From contig CAADRB010000004.1 in the NCBI GenBank assembly GCA_900708905.1, positions 4,505,257 to 4,569,256 of the forward strand: 64,000 nucleotides of DNA, read 5' to 3'. Of the stretch, positions 37,423 through 50,940 are shown one piece after another. Within the stretch, counting starts at the first letter, position 1. The number at the start of each line of letters is the position of its first letter. The notes below the pieces were generated by a model. That model was not told the origin of the DNA, ran no database searches, and saw nothing but the letters and a program-made list of their open reading frames with translations. A program made the position numbers and the translations under genes. Source of the stretch: Hymenolepis diminuta. Lineage: Eukaryota; Platyhelminthes; Cestoda; Cyclophyllidea; Hymenolepididae.

Positions 37423-38627
37423 ATTATATTTGCCAAGTGAAGTATTCCTTTTTGATCTGTTGTGAAACGAAATGGATAAAAATTGAAATGTCATCAAAAT
37501 ATCCAAACAGAAGTGCTGTATTTATTCAAAAAGTTCTTTCATATTAAGATATTTGTATTCGTTTCCGTCGAGTTACTTTTTGTTCATCACTATATTTCAA
37601 ATAATTACCTGTGAATAAAGTGGATATTTTATCAAACGCAATTTTGTAAAAAATCTACTTAAATGATAAAGTTTGCCAAGTAAAATATTCTTTTATTTTT
37701 ATAAGTTCTCTGCCCCCTACTTATCCTAGTACGACTCCTCACTGCTATAGAACTATCCGAAGTTCTAGTTTTATGATATTTTCTCCAACTAGATATCTCC
37801 TGGATACAGTTAACTCGGACTCAGATGGGAAGCAAGACCATTTATTGGATAATATAATTAATGTCTGTCCTGATGAACAGAGGGTTTTGTTAGGATTAAC
37901 TGCCCAAGTACTCGGAGCCGAAATGCACCGCATATTAATTTGACAGAGGTCATCCTAAGTGTATTGTTCATTTGAAAATAGCTTTATGCTGATGGTTCCT
38001 TCTCATTAATATAATCGCAAATGTCATAAAAAAAACACTTTAATGCGAAGATTATGAAACATTTTAAAATTTTGAGTCATAATGAAAAATTAGTAATAGT
38101 TCTTTGAATTTTGAGGAGCTTACTCAACTATTAAAGTTAAAATTATTGGATATTAACTGCATCAACAAAGGACAGGGAAAGTCTGATAGATCATTACCGA
38201 GTTTACAATAGTCAATTTGCCTATTTTTCTGTTTCAAAATAACATGAGAAGAGTCGAAGACTCAGAGCGCGCAATCAGACAATTTCCATTTTATGCTCAC
38301 CTTCAGAGAAGTATTAATGGGGAACAGGTAAGCAGATTATCAAACATCGAAAACCTTCTAGTCCGAATTTATTCGATTCTATTAAAAAAACCAGAAAAAA
38401 TTATTGACTTGCTTTTCTTCCTATTATATAAAAAATAATCTTCAATCTCCTTTTACATCTTCACGATTTAATAAAAGCATCTTCAGAAAATGGTGACGTA
38501 ATTGATAAATGCTTAAATTTGGCATCATCAAAGATGAGCAACACTGTGAAATCTTTAATCTAAGCGGCTTCTTGTCGTACGAGAGATATCGTAAACCACT
38601 CCAACTCTGCTCTACACCCTTTGATAG
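37423..38627. other. Intergenic, nothing recognised
   Basis: About 1.2 kb, AT-rich, with only short chance frames. Confidence 0.4.
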
Positions 38628-38683
38628 GTGAAGCCATTCTACTGAAGTTGTTGACTTAATTAGAACAAAAGAACAAGTATAAA
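38628..38683 (+). promoter_or_regulatory. Dynein light chain promoter: shared box plus TATA
   Basis: Box GTGAAGCCATTCTACTGAAG at 38628-38647, a 30-bp gap, then TATAAA at 38678-38683, 46 bp before the ATG. Arrangement and spacing match the 35.5-kb promoter. Confidence 0.65.
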
Positions 38684-38728
38684 TTGGAGGAAACAACTTC
38701 AAGCACCGTGCCATAGCGGAACAAAAAT

Positions 38729-39093
<365 letters not shown>

Positions 39094-39108
39094 ATGTAAT
39101 TGAATAAA

Positions 39109-40029
39109 ATGTTGTTGGTGATCGAATACGTTGTTCTTTGACTTTTATTGGGAACATATTTGGTCCTTAGAAAGCTTGAGATTCCTTATTTATTAGAAAA
39201 TACAAACTTTATGTATATGGAAAATAGGATGGAAATGGTCAAAAATTGTACTCTCACTGAATACTGAATTATTTTGTATTAAAAATTATTTATTATTAAT
39301 ATTCCTTTAAAATTAGCGTGTGCTAAGAAATTTTTACGAAGGTTTTCCGCTTCTTGGTGTCTAAATAATACTGAATAGGTTAATAATATTAGCTTTAAAA
39401 ATAAGCATAAATATATCCATAAATATTTAAATGAAACTATAAAATAGAGCATTAGAATTAAGAAAAACGTCAGAAAACGATCAAATTCTATAAAGTAAAT
39501 CGCATCTGATTTCTGGATGGTTATGACCGGCGTATCATAGTAAACCCCTATTAATTAAGTCTTTCAACTTAACTTAATAAAAGGAGATTTTAAAACTCAG
39601 AGACCTGCAATTTCACAAATTCGATCATGAAGAAACCATAAAACTTAAACGCTATTGTTTTTGTTAATCGGCACTCATTTAATCTCTTTATAATATATTA
39701 TTTTAATAAATGTATTTTATTTAAGCTACTACGAAAATTTTGAGCCTTGAGAATTTTTGATTTTTTATACATTAAGAAAAGTAGATGTGGTCAATGTATG
39801 ATGAAAGTCTAATGTAGATAATGACCTTCCCAACAAACTCAAATACCACTAAAGAGAATACTTTTATTAGGAAAGAACGGTGAAGAGAAGAGTGATAAAA
39901 TAAGTGTAAGCATTATTTATCAGTTAATGTAGTTTTTGCGTGCTTATAGGAAGACAATGCACCGAAAAAATTAGGCTGATGACTCAAAGTGCTTGTGCAA
40001 TTGGGGATCAGATCTACGCCCTCAATAAT
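39109..40029. other. Intergenic, nothing recognised
   Basis: About 0.9 kb of AT-rich spacer between a live and a dead dynein light chain copy. Confidence 0.4.
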
Positions 40030-40245
40030 GTGAAGCCATTCTACTGTAGTCTGGCACTGAAAGACTAAAGAGTAGACGAATTCTGCTGCTTGCGCCAAAT
40101 TAAAATAACTTTAGAATGATGCTGGTTTACAAAGATTAACAATCGAAGGCTGCCATTGGGAATGCCAATATGTCAAATGATACGCAATAGACAACTGTAG
40201 ATATTACCGGCTCAGCTACGGAGAAATTTAACATCAAGAAAACAT
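40030..40245 (+). pseudogene. Dynein light chain pseudogene with retained promoter box
   Basis: The shared upstream box is intact at 40030-40049 (GTGAAGCCATTCTACTGTAG), but no TATA follows at the expected place. Exon 1 from 40119 aligns with the 35.5-kb copy (MLVYKD, KAAIGNANMS, TTVDITGSATEKFNIKK) and has in-frame stops after codon 6 and within the DMQ region. Similarity ends near 40235. No exon 2 was found. Confidence 0.85.
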
Positions 40246-41009
40246 TTTTTAAATTTCACTAAACGAAAAATAACCGCTTATGCTGAACAGAGAAATCCAC
40301 GGATATCAAAAATTTTTAGCGCCTGTTTTGCCAAGAAAGGGGTAGTAGTATTACAATTGAACGATATTATAATAAAAATAAAATGATTTTATCAAATTCA
40401 GTTTGAGTTAACCTTAAAGGAAATTTAGTGTTCTCCGCTATATTTAAAATAAATTTGCGTACAAATAAATCGAAATGTCATGACTAACTGTTCCATTAAA
40501 CCGATTTTTCATAATGTTCTGAGTATCATGGATACAAACTCGCCCAGAAACTCAAATATCAAATCCCAAAGATTAAGCTTTGGAATAGTTGATGATAAAC
40601 AACGAATTACATATCTGGTGAGAAAGGAGACAGTTTAATATTTCCAGAATTTGAATAAAGTCTTGCGTTTATCATATTCTCCTATTCAAAGCATTGTTCA
40701 GGGCCTTACTGGACTATTTCGCAATTTCACTTTATTGAATTCAAATTTGTGAATGCTTTTCACATTATTTTGGATAAGAATGAAGTGTCCTAACATCGGA
40801 TATTAAATCACATTTCCAGCCTTTTAGAATACTTTAATAATATATTTCTTTGAATATAACAAAATATTCCTTAAGTCAAATTTTTAGTCAAATATAGAAA
40901 ATTCTAATGTGATGCCAGAAATCCTAGAAATAACAAGCAACTCTTTGACGTAAAGCACTTTATATCATATGAAGAAGAAAAATGGTAAACACTCTGACAC
41001 CCTTGATAT

Positions 41010-41435
41010 TTGAGGCGATTTTACGGGAATCAATGACTTTTTGAGAGCCAAAGAAAAGGATATGAAAAGGAGGAGACGAATTCAATCACTCGTGTCCATG
41101 TGCAGCAAATAATGTACTGATATGAGCAACAATAATAGTGGGCTTTCATCTAAAATTTCGATATGTTGGATGGAATGTAGCCAGTATCCATAGATCTCAC
41201 TACACAGATAACAAAAAAGCCTGACAATTGGGCGGATATTCCTGTCTACTTGAAGAAAAATGTCGACAGTCGATTCAGTTCAACATGGTATTGTTGGACG
41301 TAACTTTGAAGTGTGAACTCCCTACCCTCTTACAGTCTACATGAATGCAATTTTTATGAAATAATATCTTATCACCTTGTTTCATTTCCAACCACCTGTC
41401 ATTCAGACAGCAATTTGCTCTTCAAATTGGGTTGA
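41010..41435 (+). pseudogene. Dynein light chain pseudogene with degenerate promoter
   Basis: A decayed promoter box lies at 41010-41029, with TATGAAA at 41061 where a TATA would be. Exon 1 starts at 41122 (MSNNNSG) and is frameshifted several times. Traces of the KKNVDSRFSSTW and IVGRNFE segments end near 41316. Exon 2 is reduced to a block ending near 41435 that still resembles AILLFKLG and stop. Clearly non-functional. Confidence 0.85.
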
Positions 41436-42953
41436 ATAAGGTTTAAAGGCGCATTTTATTATCATAACTAAAGCGGTCTTTTTATAGGCTATAAATGGGG
41501 AAAAATTATCATTTTACAAATTTTTAAAAGCGCACCCATAATTTTTGAATACTTATCGTTAGATTAATCGGCTGGAATTTAATCTTTTTGAGTGCCAAGA
41601 AGAGATCGAACATTAACAACTATGCTGATTATAAGAGGTGAATGACGTGTCAAAGATATTTCTGGCTTGAAATGTTTGAGAGCGTTAGGATTGATGGGAA
41701 CATTTTTGAGAGATTGCATTATATTAATCTTATTGATATTCTCTATTTCATATATCAGTTCAAATCTGTCTAATGCCACCCGGAATTGGCAAAATGTAAA
41801 ATCTTAGCTTGTGGCGTCATTTTGCAGAGATTTTAGTCTGAGATGGCTTAATGGATCTCAGGGATGACAAGTGCCTTCAGCGCACAATAACTGTAAATTT
41901 AAAGTATTAACATAAGATGAATAATACTTTGTAAAGGGGTTCGGGAGTTACATTAGATTCATGAAATTGGGCTGTATTACTGTTGATAAAAGGGGGGACA
42001 ACGGAAATAATGCGTGAGATGGAAAAGATGAGCGAATTAGGCGGAGAAATAAATGTAATGGAAGGGATCAATTTGTAGCAAAAATAGCTTCAAGTATTAT
42101 TGGACTGAGCAACAGATAACATTCGTTGTCAAGGAAAAATACAAAAATCGCGCTTATTAGCAAAGAAATTCATTGGCAAATTACTAAGAAAAATAAATCC
42201 TTTGAAATTGCAATAGATAGTTCATCATCATTAGATAATGGGAAGTGGCAGAGTACATTTTTGTTTGAGCGGCTTCTCAATGATTTATGTTAGGGATCTA
42301 TAACTTCTTAGATTGCATGCTAATACATTGTGAAATTGTTTTAAAGCAATATATTGAAGAATATGAGTAGTTCATCCGCCTTTTTCCTTGTCTTTTTATA
42401 CCCTCATTTAATGTTTATTTACTTTAACATGTAATATTGTTTATCAATACCTTTTTATCAATGAATACTTAAAAATAAGCATAGCAACCACTAATTAGGG
42501 TACTAGAATGTAGTAGACGCACCGAACATACATTGATCGAAGTGATATATAATTGAAAGTGAGTTGTTTATGTGATGGAGAAGGTAAGTAAGAGCTCTTA
42601 TAATTAACATCTTAACCTGATAAGCAATCATAATACCATTAAACAAATTAATAGATGAGATTGCAATTGGATTTGATTATCCTTAAAATATCACATTGCT
42701 CCGCACAAATGTAAATACAAACTTTTTAAACGTAACGTATCAAAGATGATACTACGCCTAAAGCAAATGGCTTTCAGTTAAAGTATGCTCATAAAATGTG
42801 GATAGTAAACACATTTTATTTGTTTAAAATCTATGTTCTTCCTATTTCAGCTTCATCTGAGTCACGTGCAATTGCTCTCATAAATTTACCTCCACCTTTC
42901 GCCGCTTAAATTTAACTTCCATACTGACTGAACAGATATTCCATACTTTTAGC
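41436..42953. other. Intergenic, nothing recognised
   Basis: About 1.5 kb with no supported feature; an open minus frame at 41579-41779 looks like chance. Confidence 0.4.
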
Positions 42954-43030
42954 TATATCACTCATGAAATTGGACACTACATTTACTCCACATGGGCCAG
43001 GTTGCCATTCTTCTCTTCAAATCCGGATAA
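42954..43030 (+). pseudogene. Orphan exon 2 of a dynein light chain
   Basis: Acceptor CTTTTAG then a sequence reading YITHEIGHYIYS. A one-base deletion follows, after which another frame gives [12 protein letters not shown] and TAA. Exon 1 is not visible upstream, so this is a remnant. Confidence 0.88.
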
Positions 43031-44510
43031 ACTATTATCGAATATAATTTTTATGGTATCTCTAATCCCCCGTTTTAATCTCTTATCGGGATGTGATGTG
43101 CTATTTACTTATTGTTTTGGTCTGAATTATTTATAAAATAGCAGACAGATTAAATATTTATATGTAAACTTATATAAACAACGTATTTTTAATATACTTT
43201 GCCAAAATAAATGTTTTCCTAGTTGCACCAAACTTTAAATATACTGACGCTGATATCATACCTTCGAAATTCAAAAGGAGTTGTGCTATTGCTACTAATT
43301 TAAAGTGAAATAAGTAATTTAAGTAGATAATTCTTTCTGAAGTCCCTAAGCGGGCCTCACGTAGAAAAACAGATTTAAGGAATTTCCACTGATACTGGTA
43401 AAAGTGGTGAAGAAATCAGGTTGGATGATGTTAACCTGGGAGCATCAAATAGTTAATAATCTTAAAAATTACGGCGACCTTATCTAAAATATATCGTATT
43501 TGCCAGCAAACTCTGAACTCTATGGACGTAAACTATCGATCTGTTAATTATTAACTGCATTTATGATGTAGAAATTGTACCCAAGTGGTCAGATCCTGTA
43601 ATTTGGAAATTGAGGCGTCACACACTGTGTTAGGGCTTTCTGAAAACTTGATTTGTCTTGTACGTATCAAGCTCCAACGTTAGCGTATATATCTGAAAGC
43701 TGTGATGTATTCCATACTAATAGGACGAAACAGACCCCACCCTATCAAATCTGTGGGGATGCATTCCGACTTATTTGGTTTTGACTCACTGGAATCCTTG
43801 AGAGCCAGACAGGCGTAGAGAGAATCGGAGGTCAGTAATAAGGAAACTGATTGACCTTACCAGTTAAATTGAATGTATTGCTCTGGTATTAGTTTGGTAT
43901 ATTTCTTGACCACTGATCGACACAATTCTCTATTCTCAAGTTACATAAATTTCCTATCTGTAACTAAGGAACGAAATGTTTGGGCTTCTATTTCACAACC
44001 ATCTCCACTACCCTTCTCCATGAAACGGGGTTTGGAAGGGTGATAAGAACCAGGAATGTCACTGAGGAAAGTGATCATAGGTAACTAGATCTAGCAGACA
44101 GCCTTAAGTGATACATTCAGACACTGATCAACAGAGGAGAGTATGAAACTACTGGAATTTATCCATCTATCCCACAATGGACTTGTCAATTAAATTCATT
44201 TTAATCCAGTTGACCAACACCCTTTATCAAAATAATTCATACTCCGTCAGTAGAATCCCACTTTATCGAGGTACTAATAATCAGTAATCAAATAAAGCGA
44301 TTGAAGGATTGAAGGACACAAAGGATCTAATCCCTGGATTACTCAAAACACAAAAAGTGTCATTAATTTAAGAAAAATTACATCTTGATGGACGTGAAAT
44401 TATTAGTAGCCAAGTTACTGTTCACAGTCACTATTGGAATAAACTATAAAATAAACTTACGATATATTAATATATTTACAGTAAATAAATAAGTGAAGTA
44501 GAGAAAAAAG
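43031..44510. other. Intergenic with SINE-like, hammerhead-like remnant
   Basis: No gene. Near 43690-43735 the string AATAGGACGAAACAG, preceded by GCTGTGATG and TTCC, resembles the catalytic core of a type-I hammerhead ribozyme in altered form. A short inverted repeat (CCCCAC and GTGGGG, 43735-43760) follows it. Confidence 0.3.
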
Positions 44511-44862
44511 ATGTACGGTTATGGATTATCTTATGGTTCACAAAAGACGGTGGCGATATGTCGGAGGAGATGCAACGAAGTGTTGTAGACATAGATACTC
44601 AAGCTGTGGAGAAATATAACATTGAAAACGACAGTACAGCTCACATTAACAAGGAACTCGACGGGAAACACAACCCAACTTGGCATTGTATAGTGGAGAC
44701 GCAATTTCGGAAATTGAGGAGAATACTATCTTGCATCATCGCTACAACGTGTTTCCAGACTTAATTTCCGTTGGATTTCATTTGCAGCTATGTGACTCAT
44801 GAAATCAGACACTGTCTATTTCTAAATGGACCGAGTTAAAATTCTTTTTTTAAAAAATTGTT
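44511..44862 (+). pseudogene. Dynein light chain pseudogene
   Basis: Exon 1 starts at 44511 ([12 protein letters not shown]). Compared with the 38.7-kb copy, about ten bases are missing before the GATATG of the ADMSEEMQ segment, which shifts the frame. From 44558 the frame reads [12 protein letters not shown] and NPTWHCIV, then degenerates, losing the GRNFG end and the donor site. Exon 2 from 44788 keeps its acceptor and YVTHEI, then hits a stop at GPS. A truncated product starting at MSEEMQ is conceivable but unlikely. Confidence 0.85.
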
Positions 44863-47800
44863 TATTTCGCTCATGTCTTTTAGTCAAAGGCTTATCTAAA
44901 ATCCAGAGAATGAAACTGTATGCATTATTGAAGGGTGAGAGATGGTTGGTATTTGCATGTCTATGTAAATATTAAGTGGAATATTGCCCACTTTAGATAA
45001 CTAGATCGTTATTCAAACTAGATCCCGACGATACTAAGAGATTTAAGCATTGACTGAGCATAGATGGTTGTAATAAAATAATTCTTGGAACTTATTTTGA
45101 ACTCATTCAGATGTAATAAAAAAATGTTTATAGAACCATCTAATGTTAACTGTGATTGATGCAGGGCCACCGTTTACTTATATTCACGAATCCATATGGC
45201 TACATTGATAATCTAGTTAAATTTCATGATTTCGGCAGGGACGTCTTAATCTGATTGAAAAGAAGCCTTTTCTGATATAATTCTTGGCCCCTTTTATATT
45301 GTCTTCAGAATATTTGAGATTGATTAGAAGATCTAGCCCGTTTTCATTTATAATCTTTTCGATGATCTCATTTCCTTTAGTGACATTCTCTTATAATTAA
45401 TAAGGTACTATCACAAAATACTGATTCCATCTAACCATGGAGTGAATATATTTTTCCTCTGTACCGTTTACTTGGTGCAGAGCTCATTTCACGCATTTGC
45501 GATGGAGATTGTTTAAATCTTTGATACAATATTCATTTTCCGGTCAACTAAAGTATTCTGCATACACAAAGGCTTCCGTTGAGGTTTTGATTAGTCAGTG
45601 TATTATAGATAATCTGTAATCGAAATAAGCTGCGAAACTAAGACACTTGTGAGTACATGTGCGTCGGCAGCATGAATATCAACATGTGCATCTAGCTAGT
45701 CAGAGGTCACGAGATCGATGGTCATTGGTGAGAATAAAACGTGGACAGTCATCCATACTCAATAGGTTTGATCAACAAGAGGAAATTTCTCAAAAGAGCA
45801 ACTCCACGGTACCTCTCCCTCTGAACTTTCTTTAATGGGCTTTAAAAAGATATTGTCATTAAGCATATTTTAAATAATTTGTTGCAATAAATACATATTG
45901 CAATGATAAATAATAATTGACAACCTGTATATAATAAATAAAAACTTTTCCGAAATAAATAAATATTAAAAATTAAACTATTTTCTAATGCCAAATAATT
46001 CAGTAACCAAACCTAGTGATAACAACAAATTGATTTCATCAAAGTTTACTCCGGGAAATAAATCTGACTAATTAAATATAACCTAAATTTATATGCAAGA
46101 AGTAAATGAAATTAGAAGAAGAGAAATTAATTAAAAAAGGAAAATTAATTGTTGCGAATTTATATTATCCGGTACAGAATCCAGTGGATACGAATTTCCA
46201 CCGTTCATATATGGAAATAGATGACTGATTTAATTTTGACTTTAAACAAATATTGGAGAATGAAAATAACAAACGAAGCAGAAGAAATTATTTTATAAAA
46301 TCAATAAATTATTCTTGAATTTTTTTGACCGGCCAACTGCGAAGCTCTCTATTGGTTCAAATGAATGCTCAAAGTACTCACAAAAATGGGCAAACTGATA
46401 ATATGTGTAATCACTAGGGGATTGGATCAAACGTCATCTGATCTAATTTAACTCCAAATCAACGCAGTCAGTTATAAGCCGAGATAGATTTAAAAGAAAC
46501 GGAATTAAATAGAAACGTAGCGAAGCTAAGGCGAATAAAGTATGTTTTCCAGCTGACACCAGAGGAGGTTTTGAAGGGTTACTTTCATACTTTGATACTC
46601 CCATTAATGGAAAAAGTTTTAAATGAAATTAATTTTGCTTTAAAATGCTTGCGTAGATCAACTGTAATTAGTGTTGATCAACCTCCTTGGCGCACTTGAA
46701 TATCCATCATTAATTTTTACTCTCCTCTGCCTCTGGGATGGCTCAGCTAGTCCACACTACGATTTTTATATGCTCTATGTGGTTTTGTACGAATAATTCT
46801 TCACTCCTTACCTCATCTTTCTCGCATTTCCATCACCGTTTTATGGTACACTCAGTTCTTGGCATTCCGATTTGGGAAAGGGGTCTATCTTATATTAGCC
46901 ATTAGGAAGACCGTCGTAAGATATTTACTTTAGCCTATAATTTGTTGAAGCTAGCACCTTCAACACCTTAGATTTCATTTGGACGAAACGGTTCAGTTTA
47001 ATATAATCAATTTTGTGTCATGATTATCACTATCTTTGATGTGAAATGTATTGCTCTAAATTCTCAACGAATGGGAACACTCCTTATTTATCCATAGCAA
47101 CCTTCGCTGCCAACGTGGGACCTCAGGCTCCCATTGTTTATCCCTAATTTATTATCTGTTAAGATGGCATCTAACCGAATTAATGAACATTGAACTCTTT
47201 GGCGCAAGGAGTTGGGGAGGGGGGATCTTTAATTATTGTTAGGAATAGTCTGCCTACATAGTAGTAGCACGCTAGTAAGCAGTGGCTACAGTTCCTTTAC
47301 AGATGTGCACCCTCGGGGTCTTGCTGACAGGTACAGTGATAACACGTTGTACATTCCAAACAACATCGTTTATAAAATATAACCTACTGAGTGATTTATA
47401 GCATTAATGACGGACATAGATAGGTCCACTCTGTCCTAACTGTCAGATGACAATTTTTATCACTTTCTTATTAAAACAGAAGATGAAACAAGACCGTCAG
47501 CTCAATTCAGTATATCATACATTTACCTTTTTACTGAAACCAAGTTTTCACTCACTACGCTTACCCTTATTCTTTTCTCTTTCAATTTAAAATTCTTCTC
47601 TCTATTTTTTTTGTTTTTCGTTTAATTCTTGCTGATTTCCAAAATATCCATATTTACCACCCAGTTGTTAATCTTCTGATGTTGGAAAGGTTGTTGTTAA
47701 GGGAATATCCCTTAACCTAGGTCGGTTGGGTTCCTGCAATTAGATGTATGGGCTAGATTTAATGCTTCTTTATATACTTCCGTATTTCAGGTTCTGGCAA

Positions 47801-48028
47801 CCTTTCTACATTCCTGCTAATCTGAAGTCAATTATAGTCATTATCTGATCAGTTTGGAAGTCAATTAAGTGATTAATGAAATCCCTTTTCACGCTCGCTG
47901 AAATAAGACTAAAGGTATTGTTCATACTTTTATACCTATTTTGGCAAAATTTAGATCACCTGCATGTTAGTTTTATGAGAAATGTAAAAGAAGAGAATGA
48001 CAGAAAAGTCATGAAATCCAATTAAGAG
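44863..48028. other. Intergenic with dispersed-repeat remnants
   Basis: About 3.2 kb without a gene. Around 45655-45750 a segment (AGAGGTCACGAGATCGATGG, then AAAACGTGGACA) resembles 50975-51045 and looks SINE-like. Around 46840-46925 a segment with GGTACACTCAGTTCTTGG and GCCATTAGGAAGACC resembles 62226-62315 on the same strand. Confidence 0.35.
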
Positions 48029-48082
48029 TTGAGGAAATGCTACTGTTAATTTCGATGGTTAAGCTTATTAGCCGGATATAAA
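48029..48082 (+). promoter_or_regulatory. Dynein light chain promoter: shared box plus TATA
   Basis: Box TTGAGGAAATGCTACTGTTA at 48029-48048 (more diverged), 28 bp, then TATAAA at 48077-48082; ATG at 48128. The 28-bp spacing equals that at 35.5 and 54.7 kb. Confidence 0.55.
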
Positions 48083-48127
48083 TATAGGGGGATGGGATAT
48101 TAAGTTCAAATTACAAACCCGACAATT

Positions 48128-48487
<360 letters not shown>

Positions 48488-48525
<38 letters not shown>

Positions 48526-48526
48526 A
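48488..48526. repeat. TA dinucleotide microsatellite in dynein light chain 3' UTR
   Basis: Near-perfect TA repeat that starts within the TGA stop of the upstream gene and runs to about 48526, with one ATGTAT interruption near its end. It lies between the stop and the poly(A) signal, so it would be transcribed. Confidence 0.9.
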
Positions 48527-48539
48527 TGACACAATAAAA

Positions 48540-50940
48540 TCTTCATGCTACCTTGCTTTCATATATCCATTAAATGTTGATTTTCAAGAGACGCATAGAC
48601 TTTAAATGCAGTTACATCCGCTTATCCACTCATATAAGTCTAGTGGAAGGAGAGATTGATCTGCCCATAGAGTTAAAGTCGATACGTTTGATACTGAAAA
48701 TTAATACTTAACTTAATTCCGAAAAGCCAGCGGTGGGATTTCGCCCCTGGAATTTTTCATTGGATACATCTTAGGGTGGTAAATTGTGAGATTGAAAAGG
48801 ATATTATAGCAGGGACTGCACGTATTTTGTTGAAACTAGATGCTAATGGCTATTTCATTTACAATAAGAAAGTAAGAAATTGAAGTCAAATAAGATCAGT
48901 CGTTAATTTTCTAAAATCAGTATGTCCACTGTCTTGATGCAATGTACAAAAGATCCTAAAGATCCAGAAGAGTAGATCAGATCATACTAATTCTGCGTGA
49001 ATTATAACTGCTTAGAAAGGCATATAAGATGTAACTGACGAAAGAATTCAATGATATTAACTTTACTGCATCTCAATGGGAAATTATCAACTGTCTGGAC
49101 ACTGGGAGTCGAAAAGCCATAGATATGGGATTTAAGGGAGATTAATACAAAATCGATCAAGAATTTTCGGCTGAGAAGTTACAAGTAATTTATAAAAATA
49201 CATCACCGAAAGGACAAACATGGGTGGTATGTCGAGCCAGAGGACGCGAGATCAATATTTATCAGTGTACGCCCGTTTGTTTGGATGTTTGTTAAATCAG
49301 GTCGACACAAGAGGTCATAGAACGCATTATTTCATAAGAATGACTTCAGAATGCCTACTTCTCACCCAAGATAATATGTTTTTAATAATCCTTTTGATGG
49401 TGTTTGAAATTTATTGTGAATGGAATAGCCGCGAAACCCAAGTTTATGATATTGCGAAATTTTAAAAGAAATTACAACTAAAAATATGTCATTTTAGACC
49501 CTCTTTTTTATTAAAGCAGCTTCGATGGAACTTTTACTCAAAGATCTCCTATCGAGCTTATTAATCCAAGATATTTTAAACCTATAGTAATCCTAACGGT
49601 AAGTAATTACCTATAATCACCTGAAATCAAGAGAAATGATATCTGCCAAGTTCAAAATTTCCAAAATGTACCCCTACTCTCAAATTGATTATATACTTGC
49701 ACCTTTATAACTTCGAGTATAAGCTGAAATTATCAAGGAGAATTCATAATTATTGTAAGCATCACCTCCCTGCTCTTTGCTGAAAGAAGAAACACATGAA
49801 CCATGGCATGAAACATGGCATTTCCAGCCACTCACTTAAAAAGCTCGTTAATTAGCTCTCTTCAAATCACCCGTGAGCCAAAGGTTCAGGCCGTGGAATT
49901 GGAATCTTTGACATTGAGAACATTATACATCATGCTCCATCTCTCATTAGAAAATGGCCACTTCAGTATTTCTAGAATTCTGCTTCATCTCTACTCCTTC
50001 CGCTTAATCTAACATTGTAATACGTTTCCCTATTGGTTTCCAACAGTTAAATGTGTACACTTTTACTCTACCATGATTGTTTTAAAATAAACTGCTGAAA
50101 GGAGTTTTTATTAGTTGCGTTCGTTAAATTAATGAATTAATAACTATTTTTGTTTTTATTAAGATCCTCTAAATTCTACCGTCTATCACCAAAGATATCA
50201 TTCGATAGTGTATATCATAGCCACATTATATATTAATTTTTTCTTACAAGATTATGAAGCTTAATATCAATTTCGTTCTACAATTTTGAATAAAACGCCA
50301 CGAACTTCTTAAGAGTGCTCTGTGATAATGAGTGCGCAAGGGTATGTACCCCTAAAATTGCATTCCAACTGAGATGGATTCACTGAGGCCAGGCTACTGA
50401 GGTATAGGGGAACACGTGCACTCTTTCACATGTGAGCACATGCTATAATTCTCTGATTCATACACCCATAAACACGAACTGCTCAATCAACAAATTGAAA
50501 CCTTGCTGTAAAAATTTTTAACGATTACGTGCGATAGTCGCTAATTTAGGTGAATAATACTCTAAAGAGTAAAGAAATATACAATATTTGGTTTTGTAAA
50601 TATTTTACTAAGGTAACTCTCTCATATTATTTCATTTGAAACTTTTGAATATAATATCTGGCAAAAAAATACACAGAGATTTCGGATATCAGTAGGATAT
50701 TTATAATGTGAGGAGAAAAAGAGTAAAATGTTAGTTTTACTGTTAAAGGGACACTGCAGTGCCGCTTTTCGATGGAAGGATGGTCTAAGTGGACGTGTAA
50801 TTTCCCATTCATGCTTTCCACCAATTTGTTTTAAAACATTTAATGACGGGAGGAAAAGTTCATGCCTTTCGAAGAGTGAATGGTAGTGCTCGTTTTAATT
50901 TTATGTAGTAGAATTGATATTAGTGGTTTTACAAACTTTT
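48540..50940. other. Intergenic, nothing recognised
   Basis: About 2.4 kb, no supported gene. Open frames at 49220-49465 and 49815-50012 have no recognisable features. Confidence 0.4.

Noticed and set aside
43619..43735. Remnant of a dynein light chain promoter upstream of the 44.5-kb pseudogene
   Set aside because: Some similarity to the shared box (TTAGGGCTTTCTGAAAACTT) exists, but it lies 0.8 kb from the coding remnant and the segment is better explained as SINE-like with a hammerhead-like core.
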